The notes below the pieces were generated by a model. The model did not search any database. It was not told the origin of the DNA and saw only the letters and a program-made list of their open reading frames with translations. DNA of 5,141 bases from Anaerolineales bacterium (GTDB lineage: Bacteria; Chloroflexota; Anaerolineae; Promineifilales; Promineifilaceae): assembly GCA_020432595.1 (NCBI GenBank), contig JAGQGA010000165.1:1-5141 (forward strand), read 5' to 3'. The translations under genes and the position numbers were made by a program. Of the stretch, positions 1-4,326 are shown in pieces. Each line of letters opens with the position of its first letter. Position 1 is the stretch's first letter.

Positions 1-333
1 GTTGCCCCACCGCTCAAAATCTAGCGGGTTGCCGCGCTGAAAGATCATGCCGTTGATGCTGCTGGAGCCACCCAAGACTTTGCCGCGCCCGTGGTAAACG
101 CGGCGGTTGTGCATAAATGGTTCTGGCTCGGAGTGGTAGCGCCAATCATAGAAGCGGCTGCCAATGGGGATGGTGAGGGCGGCGGGCATGTGGATGAAGA
201 TGTCCCATTTGTAGTCGGGGCGGCCGGCTTCCAGCACCAGCACGCGGTGGTTGGGGTCGCTGCTGAGGCGGTTTGCCAGCACGCAGCCGGCCGACCCGCC
301 ACCAACGATAATTGTGTCTACCTGTTTGTTCAT
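1..333 (-). CDS. betA: Choline dehydrogenase / GMC oxidoreductase, N-terminal part (3' end outside window)
   Basis: FAD-dependent GMC-family oxidoreductase, most like BetA, which oxidises choline to betaine aldehyde and on to glycine betaine. Only 111 codons are present, roughly a fifth of a typical BetA of about 550 residues; the frame is open to the left edge. Seen in the translation: an FAD-binding Rossmann start, [16 protein letters not shown] (residues 8-23, G11-x-G13-x-x-G16), followed by VLVLEAG (31-37), where E35 would contact the FAD ribose. The BetA-like stretch MPAAL (49-53) and [11 protein letters not shown] (68-78) follows, then GMC signature 1 starting [14 protein letters not shown] (82-95) and continuing to about D105. 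The start at 333 is supported by AGGAGG at 339-344, 5 nt upstream. It is divergent from tetR and the transporter operon, which fits choline uptake coupled to oxidation. The N-terminal half of other GMC alcohol dehydrogenases is similar, so the substrate is inferred; the family call is very secure. Confidence 0.9.
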   Translation of the reverse strand, partial: MNKQVDTIIVGGGSAGCVLANRLSSDPNHRVLVLEAGRPDYKWDIFIHMPAALTIPIGSRFYDWRYHSEPEPFMHNRRVYHGRGKVLGGSSSINGMIFQRGNPLDFERWGN

Positions 334-360
334 CCCTGCCTCCTGCGATCAATGGTGGGG

Positions 361-388
361 GTAGAGACGCAAGATTTTGCGTCCCTAC
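361..388. repeat. 28-bp palindromic repeat, copy 1
   Basis: Arms GTAGAGACGCAA and TTGCGTCCCTAC flank a GATT loop, giving a 12-bp hairpin with one mismatch (A365 opposite C384). On the minus strand, the betA sense, this becomes a tolerated G-U pair. It is an intergenic REP-like or small MITE-like element with no coding content. If the betA promoter lies further right, as it almost must, this hairpin is in the betA leader transcript. Confidence 0.85.
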
Positions 389-403
389 GTGTGTGTATAT
401 GAT

Positions 404-431
404 GTAGAGACGCAAGATTTTGCGTCTCTAC
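404..431. repeat. 28-bp palindromic repeat, copy 2
   Basis: Same element in the same orientation as copy 1, separated from it by 15 nt (389-403). It differs from copy 1 by one base. Arms GTAGAGACGCAA and TTGCGTCTCTAC pair perfectly over 12 bp around a GATT loop. It is not followed by a T-run in either direction that would make it a standard terminator for a neighbouring gene, because both flanking genes point away from it. Confidence 0.85.
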
Positions 432-453
432 TATACCGTCTGGTTGGTATAGT
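430..453. promoter_or_regulatory. Operator-like inverted repeat overlapping divergent -10 elements
   Basis: ACTATACC (430-437) and GGTATAGT (446-453) form a perfect 8-bp inverted repeat with an 8-nt spacer. Each arm holds TATAGT, a 5/6 match to a -10 hexamer, read outward on each strand. On the plus strand it is preceded by TG with one base between (445-453), an extended -10 form that would start tetR transcription near 460. On the minus strand TATAGT (430-435) could serve betA. No good -35 is visible for either. The size, symmetry and position suit a TetR-family operator, so TetR binding here would block both promoters. This is inference from sequence only. Confidence 0.45.
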
Positions 454-480
454 AAAAGTGGCGGGATTTTAGGATATACT

Positions 481-496
481 ATTGGCAATTGTCAAT
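481..496. promoter_or_regulatory. 16-bp imperfect palindrome in the tetR leader
   Basis: ATTGGCAATTGTCAAT reads nearly the same on both strands; seven of eight base pairs are symmetric. It lies 23 bp upstream of the tetR start and directly after TATACT (475-480), another weak -10-like hexamer. It could be a second regulator-binding site, but a short AT-rich palindrome may also be chance. Confidence 0.3.
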
Positions 497-519
497 GAAA
501 ATCCCTGAGGTTTGAAGGA

Positions 520-1086
520 ATGAGCCAGAGACGAACGGCCGTTGAGACCCGTGAAATCATTTTTGAAGCGTGCAGCAGCATTTTGCGGTGCGATGGGTTA
601 GCCAGCCTGACGTTGGATGCTGTAGCTGAGGAGGCCGGATTGAGCAAGGGGGGGCTACTGTACCATTTTCCCAGCAAGGTAGCGCTTATCGAAGGGTTAT
701 TTGAATACCATAACGACATTTTTGAACTGCGGCTGCAAGAGTTGGCCGCTGCCGAAGGGGATGATCCCGGTGCGTGGCTGCGAGCGTATGCTAAGGCCTC
801 GGTGGAGCAAATTACGGACCCGGATTGTGCCAGTTTGTATGTGAGCCTGTTTGCCGCCGAGGAGCGGTATGCCAGCGCCCACCAGCTCATGCGGCAGAAA
901 TATGTGCGCTGGCAGCAGCAGGTGGAGGCCAGTGGCCTTGACCCAGCGCGGGCGACGCTGGTGCGTTTGGCGGTGGATGGGCTATGGTTTGCCGAGATGC
1001 ACAAATATGCGCCCCCCCCAGATGAACAGCGTAGCGTCATTGTGGATTTAATTTTGCAACTAACCAAAAATTCGGACATACTTTGA
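520..1086 (+). CDS. TetR/AcrR-family transcriptional regulator
   Basis: DNA-binding repressor of 188 residues, the normal TetR size. The N-terminal helix-turn-helix is clear: a helix around [14 protein letters not shown] (9-22), then [21 protein letters not shown] (30-50), with the recognition part [12 protein letters not shown] typical of the family. The C-terminal ligand domain (about 60-188) is helical and contains [19 protein letters not shown], a pattern seen in many TetR ligand domains; the inducer cannot be read from sequence. The ATG at 520 is preceded by TGAGG (506-510) with a 9-nt gap; a nearer GAAGGA touches the start codon and is too close to act as the ribosome site. The gene is divergent from the choline-dehydrogenase-like gene and 79 nt upstream of the transporter operon, so it probably controls both in response to choline, an aldehyde intermediate or betaine. 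That role matches BetI by position only. The coding sequence contains a G7 run (648-654) and a C8 run (1012-1019). Confidence 0.92.
   Translation: MSQRRTAVETREIIFEACSSILRCDGLASLTLDAVAEEAGLSKGGLLYHFPSKVALIEGLFEYHNDIFELRLQELAAAEGDDPGAWLRAYAKASVEQITDPDCASLYVSLFAAEERYASAHQLMRQKYVRWQQQVEASGLDPARATLVRLAVDGLWFAEMHKYAPPPDEQRSVIVDLILQLTKNSDIL
534..543. repeat. AACGGCCGTT palindrome, copy 1
   Basis: Perfect 10-bp palindrome within tetR, read there as Thr-Ala-Val. It is one of seven copies in this window. Confidence 0.8.
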
Positions 1087-1088
1087 CG

Positions 1089-1110
1089 GTAATCAGACGA
1101 AACTGATTAC
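1089..1110. terminator. Short hairpin after tetR, weak or attenuating terminator at best
   Basis: GTAATCAG (1089-1096) and CTGATTAC (1103-1110) pair perfectly over 8 bp around a 6-nt loop, 2 nt past the tetR stop codon. The stem has only three G-C pairs and no following T-run, so strong intrinsic termination is unlikely. It may only partly separate tetR from the transport genes, or stabilise the 3' end of the tetR message. Confidence 0.3.
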
Positions 1111-1153
1111 TGATGATTGGTTACTGATTACTGGTTACTGTTTACCGATTACC
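1105..1153 (+). repeat. Heptad tandem repeat array (unit GRTTACT)
   Basis: Seven 7-bp units in unbroken register: GATTACT, GATGATT (degenerate), GGTTACT, GATTACT, GGTTACT, GTTTACC, GATTACC. The last five agree at G1, T3, T4, A5 and C6. An inverted unit, GGTAATC, lies at 1088-1094. The array ends 12 nt before the ATPase start codon and fills most of the tetR-ATPase spacer. It may be a multi-site protein-binding region, a slippage-prone simple repeat, or a degenerate intergenic repeat without function. Confidence 0.75.
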
Positions 1154-1165
1154 AAAACAAAACAT

Positions 1166-2176
1166 ATGTCAAAAGTTGAACTGCACCACATTTGGAAAAT
1201 CTTTGGTCCCAACCCCCAATATGTCATGGAGACGCTGGAAAAGTCGGCCTCACGGGCGGATGTGCTAAGTCAGACGGGGCATGTGCTGGCCGTGCGGGAC
1301 GTGTCACTGGCGGTGGGGGAGGGGGAGATTTTTGTGGTGATGGGGCTGTCGGGCAGCGGTAAGTCTACGCTGGTGCGCTGTCTCTCACGGCTGATTGAGC
1401 CGACGGCGGGAAAGGTGCTGATTAATGGCGAGGATGTGACGGCGATGGATGAGGGGGCGTTGCGGGAGCTGCGGCGGCACAAGGTGAGCATGGTGTTCCA
1501 GCGGTTTGGCCTGTTTCCCCATCGGCGAGTGGTGGATAATGTGGGGTATGGGCTGGAGGTGCAGGGGGTGGAAACGGCCGTTCGTCGTGCGAAAGCCGAA
1601 CAAGTCTTGCAGCTTGTGGGGCTGAATGGCTGGGAAAATCATTTTCCCCACGAACTCAGCGGCGGGATGCAGCAGCGGGTGGGGCTGGCGCGAGCGCTGG
1701 CCGTTGACCCCGAAATTATGCTGTGCGACGAGCCATTTAGCGCTCTCGACCCGCTGATCCGGCGCGATATGCAAAACGAGCTGCTCCATTTGCAGCAAAC
1801 GCTGCACAAAACCATCATTTTTATCACCCACGACTTTTTAGAGGCGTTGAAGCTGGGCGACCGGATTGCCATTATGAAGGATGGGGAGATTGTGCAGCTT
1901 GGCACGCCGGAGGAGATTGTGGCGCGGCCGGTGAATGATTATGTGCGCGAATTTACGCGGGATGTGCCACGGGCGAAGGTGCTGACGGCGGCGGCGGTGA
2001 TGAACCCGGCAGATGGAGCGACGGCCGAGCAATCGGTGGCGGCGGAGACGACGCTGGAGTCGTTGATTCCCCGCGTGCTGTCGTATGATGGGCTGCTGGC
2101 GGTCGTGAACGAGGCTGGAGTGGTCATCGGTTCGCTGGATCGGCGCACGGTGCTGCTGGCACTGGCGGAGGGTTAG
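1166..2176 (+). CDS. proV: Glycine betaine/proline/choline-type ABC transporter ATP-binding protein
   Basis: ATPase subunit (336 residues) of a ProV/OpuAA-type quaternary-amine importer; it acts on the cytoplasmic face as a dimer beneath the permease. The family-specific N-terminus IWKIFGPNP (9-17) precedes the nucleotide domain. Motifs seen: Walker [10 protein letters not shown] (60-68), Q-loop Q112 in [11 protein letters not shown], signature LSGGMQQR (164-171), Walker B IMLCDEP (184-190, catalytic E189), D-loop SALD (192-195) and switch histidine H222. The segment [11 protein letters not shown] (257-267) is also a ProV hallmark. After about residue 270, only one short CBS-like module remains (roughly 297-335, with [19 protein letters not shown]), whereas ProV (about 400 residues) and OpuAA carry two CBS repeats. 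The ATG at 1166 has no recognisable Shine-Dalgarno: the upstream bases are A/C-rich and follow the heptad array. It is first gene of the three-gene transport operon, 3 nt before the permease. Family is certain; choline versus betaine is not decided by this subunit. Confidence 0.95.
   Translation: MSKVELHHIWKIFGPNPQYVMETLEKSASRADVLSQTGHVLAVRDVSLAVGEGEIFVVMGLSGSGKSTLVRCLSRLIEPTAGKVLINGEDVTAMDEGALRELRRHKVSMVFQRFGLFPHRRVVDNVGYGLEVQGVETAVRRAKAEQVLQLVGLNGWENHFPHELSGGMQQRVGLARALAVDPEIMLCDEPFSALDPLIRRDMQNELLHLQQTLHKTIIFITHDFLEALKLGDRIAIMKDGEIVQLGTPEEIVARPVNDYVREFTRDVPRAKVLTAAAVMNPADGATAEQSVAAETTLESLIPRVLSYDGLLAVVNEAGVVIGSLDRRTVLLALAEG
1573..1582. repeat. AACGGCCGTT palindrome, copy 2
   Basis: Within the ATPase gene, read as Thr-Ala-Val (residues 137-139). 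Confidence 0.8.
2167..2171 (+). promoter_or_regulatory. Ribosome binding site of the permease, inside the ATPase gene end
   Basis: GGAGG lies 8 nt before the ATG at 2180 and overlaps the last codons of the ATPase gene. With a stop-to-start gap of only 3 nt this suggests translational coupling of the two subunits. Confidence 0.75.
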
Positions 2177-2179
2177 GCG

Positions 2180-4306
2180 ATGGGGCAGTTGGCGCAGCGG
2201 TTAGAGGGGTTGGGGCAGAAGCGGGAGGGAAAACGGCCGTTTTTCCCCCTCCTCATCTTGATCATTGGCATCATTGGGCTGCTGCTGCTGGCTCAAGCCG
2301 TCCGCACCACCCACAGCTTTTCCGAGACGTGGAACCTGGGGCTACGCGATGTACTAAACGAGTTTAAACGATGGGTGGTGGTCAACCGCAATGACCATTG
2401 GCTGTTTGTTTTCTTTTTTGAGCCGTTGAGCGCGGTGATTGATTTTGGCCTGCGGCGGGTAGAGGATTTGCTGCTGTGGCTGCCGTGGCCGGTGGTGATT
2501 GTGGGGACGTTTTGGCTGGGGGAACGGATTGGGGGGCTGCGGTTGGGGTTGTTAACGGCCGTTTGTCTCATTCCCATGGGGCTGTTTGGCTTGTGGGCCG
2601 AAAGTATGCAAACGCTGTCGCTGATGGTAACGGCCGTTCTTTTCGCCCTCGCCATTGGCATCCCCGTTGGCATTTGGACAGCCCGCAGCCCACGCGCCGA
2701 AAAGCTACTCCGCCCGGTGCTGGATGCCATGCAGACCATGCCCGCCTTTGTCTACCTCATCCCCGTCCTCCTTTTCTTTGGTGTGGCCCGCGTCCCCAGC
2801 ATCATCGCCACCATTATTTACGCCCTCCCGCCCATCATTCGCCTCACCAACCTCGGCATCCGCACCGTTCCCGCCGACGCTTTGGAAGCGGCCGAAGCGT
2901 TTGGGGCCACCGAACGGCAGCTTTTGCGCGGCGTGCAGTTGCCGCTTGCCATGCCCACCATCATGGTCGGGGTCAACCAAACCATCATGATGGCGCTGAG
3001 TATTGTTGTCATCGCCGCCCTGATTGGCGCAGGCGGACTGGGCGATGTTGTTCTCAAATCGCTGCGCCGTTTGCAGGTAGGTGCTGCCCTGGAAGCCGGG
3101 TTAGCCATCGTCTTTATGGCCGTGCTGCTTGACCGACTCAGCGCCGCCCTCACCCATTTGGAGCGCAACAGCCAGCCCCGTTTTAAGGGGTTCCGCTTTT
3201 TTAGCGAAAAGCAGCGGCATCTAACGTGGGTGCGCCGGATTGAAGAGATCATTGAAACGATTTACCAAGCGTGCGGCCGTTATGCCAACTGGGTTAGCCA
3301 GCAGTTAGGGCGCGTTGTGAAAGATGGGCGCGTGGGGCAATGGGTGCGTCATTACCCCAACGGCGTGGCGCTGCTGTTGACGCTGCTGCTTGTCAGCATC
3401 CTCATGCGGCTGCTGGGGCTGGGCGATTTTCCCCGCGTCCTGCGCGTTGACATTCGCGGCGTGGTTGATGGGCTGGTGCAGTGGATGCAGGTCAATTTGT
3501 ACGATATTGGCGGTTCCGGCATTGGCACGGGGCCGCTGCGCGACTTTCTCATCATCAGCGTTTTCCAGCCGCTACAGCGTTTTCTAGCCGAGCAGCTACC
3601 GTGGACGGTGGTAGCGTTTGTCTTTGCCTTTTTGGGGTATCAGGCTGGCGGTTGGCGGCTGGCGCTGTCGGTGCTGGGGTTGACGCTGCTGATGGGGCTG
3701 CTGGGGATGTGGCCGTTTGCGATGGATACGCTGGCGCAAACGCTGGTGGCGGTGGTTATCTGCGTGGCAATTGGCATTCCGCTGGGTATTTGGTCGGCGC
3801 ACAACGACCGCGTGGAGCAGTTTATTCGCCCCATTCTTGATTTTTTGCAGACCATTCCCATTTTTGTCTATTTGGTTCCGGTGATTATGCTCTTTGGCAC
3901 GGGCAGTGTGGCCGGGCTGATTGCCTCGGTGCTCTATTCGGCCGTGCCGGTGATTCGCCTGACCAATGCCGGGATTCGCAGTGTGGATGAAACGCTGCGC
4001 GAATCGGCCACGGCCTTTGGCTCGACCCAGCGGCAAATGCTGACCAAGCTGGAAATTCCGCTGGCCTTTCCGTCAATTATGCTGGGGATTAACCAGACGA
4101 TTATGATGGTGCTGGCGATGGTGATTATTGCCGGGCTGGTGGGGGCAACGGGGCTAGGTCTAGAAGTGTACCAGGGATTTGCCAACGACAATCTGGGGCG
4201 AAGTGTGGAAGCGGGTTTGGCGATTGTGCTGTTGGCGATTATGATTGACCGAATTACGCAGAAGTTGGCGGAGAAAACGGCCGTTTCTGCCAATATTACC
4301 CTATAG
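2180..4306 (+). CDS. proW: Glycine betaine/choline ABC transporter permease, tandem fused (two ProW-type domains)
   Basis: Inner-membrane permease of 708 residues, about twice a usual ProW core. Two homologous transmembrane domains lie in one chain, with matching positions offset by 372 residues. Domain 1 has GIPVGIWTAR (160-169), PIIRLTNLGIR and the ATPase-contact EAA loop from E236 (EAAEAFGATERQLL). Domain 2 has GIPLGIWSAH (532-541), PVIRLTNAGIR and an EAA loop from E608 (ESATAFGSTQRQML). Each half starts with an isolated hydrophobic helix (about 21-41 and 395-415), a more polar stretch, then the binding-protein-dependent transport core; both cores contain VNQTIMM or INQTIMM. A charged linker (about 329-393) joins them. 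The halves are diverged at protein and codon level, so the fusion is not recent. One chain would form a pseudo-heterodimer over two ATPases. The start at 2180 is supported by GGAGG at 2167-2171. The binding-protein gene follows after 20 nt. Double-length permeases of this family occur elsewhere; this is not a frameshift product. Confidence 0.94.
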   Translation: MGQLAQRLEGLGQKREGKRPFFPLLILIIGIIGLLLLAQAVRTTHSFSETWNLGLRDVLNEFKRWVVVNRNDHWLFVFFFEPLSAVIDFGLRRVEDLLLWLPWPVVIVGTFWLGERIGGLRLGLLTAVCLIPMGLFGLWAESMQTLSLMVTAVLFALAIGIPVGIWTARSPRAEKLLRPVLDAMQTMPAFVYLIPVLLFFGVARVPSIIATIIYALPPIIRLTNLGIRTVPADALEAAEAFGATERQLLRGVQLPLAMPTIMVGVNQTIMMALSIVVIAALIGAGGLGDVVLKSLRRLQVGAALEAGLAIVFMAVLLDRLSAALTHLERNSQPRFKGFRFFSEKQRHLTWVRRIEEIIETIYQACGRYANWVSQQLGRVVKDGRVGQWVRHYPNGVALLLTLLLVSILMRLLGLGDFPRVLRVDIRGVVDGLVQWMQVNLYDIGGSGIGTGPLRDFLIISVFQPLQRFLAEQLPWTVVAFVFAFLGYQAGGWRLALSVLGLTLLMGLLGMWPFAMDTLAQTLVAVVICVAIGIPLGIWSAHNDRVEQFIRPILDFLQTIPIFVYLVPVIMLFGTGSVAGLIASVLYSAVPVIRLTNAGIRSVDETLRESATAFGSTQRQMLTKLEIPLAFPSIMLGINQTIMMVLAMVIIAGLVGATGLGLEVYQGFANDNLGRSVEAGLAIVLLAIMIDRITQKLAEKTAVSANITL
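2232..2241. repeat. AACGGCCGTT palindrome, copy 3
   Basis: Within the permease gene, extended to AAAACGGCCGTTTT (2230-2243). Read in a different codon phase from copies 1 and 2, giving Lys-Arg-Pro-Phe. Confidence 0.8.
2554..2563. repeat. AACGGCCGTT palindrome, copy 4
   Basis: Within permease domain 1, read as Thr-Ala-Val (residues 126-128). Confidence 0.8.
2629..2638. repeat. AACGGCCGTT palindrome, copy 5
   Basis: Within permease domain 1, only 65 bp after copy 4, read as Thr-Ala-Val (residues 151-153). Confidence 0.8.
4276..4285. repeat. AACGGCCGTT palindrome, copy 6
   Basis: In the last codons of the permease, extended to AAACGGCCGTTT (4275-4286), read as Lys-Thr-Ala-Val. The tail of the protein is normally variable, so the site is free to be kept for DNA-level reasons. 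Confidence 0.8.
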
Positions 4307-4312
4307 TTGTAC

Positions 4313-4318
4313 AAGGAG
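4313..4318 (+). promoter_or_regulatory. Ribosome binding site of the substrate-binding protein
   Basis: AAGGAG sits 8 nt before the ATG at 4327. It is the strongest Shine-Dalgarno match in the operon, which fits the need for more binding protein than membrane subunits. Confidence 0.75.
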
Positions 4319-4326
4319 AAGAAAAG

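Noticed and set aside
146..415. Minus-strand open frame crossing the start of betA and repeat copy 1
   Set aside because: It is out of frame with the convincing BetA-like protein on the same strand and its translation is Arg/Pro-rich without motifs.
361..431. Two direct 28-bp repeats resembling a minimal CRISPR array
   Set aside because: There are only two copies, the spacer is 15 nt, the repeats are full palindromes, and no cas gene is near.
492..1079. Long open frame antisense to tetR
   Set aside because: It mirrors the coding pattern of a clear TetR gene, has low-complexity Ser/Ala-rich translation and no family motif or ribosome site.
1083..1111. Possible sigma-70 promoter for the transport operon (TTGACG at 1083-1088, ATTACT at 1106-1111, 17-nt spacer)
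   Set aside because: The -35 matches 5/6 but the -10 only 3/6, and the site overlaps the tetR stop codon and a hairpin; too weak to annotate, though it remains possible.
2476..3132. Plus-strand open frame overlapping permease domain 1
   Set aside because: It is an out-of-frame shadow, rich in His, Arg and Pro, lying inside a conserved membrane domain.
2180..4306. Permease as two genes merged by a lost stop codon or sequencing error
   Set aside because: The frame is continuous through a charged linker of about 65 residues, with no internal start having a ribosome site near the second half, and tandem permeases are known in this family.
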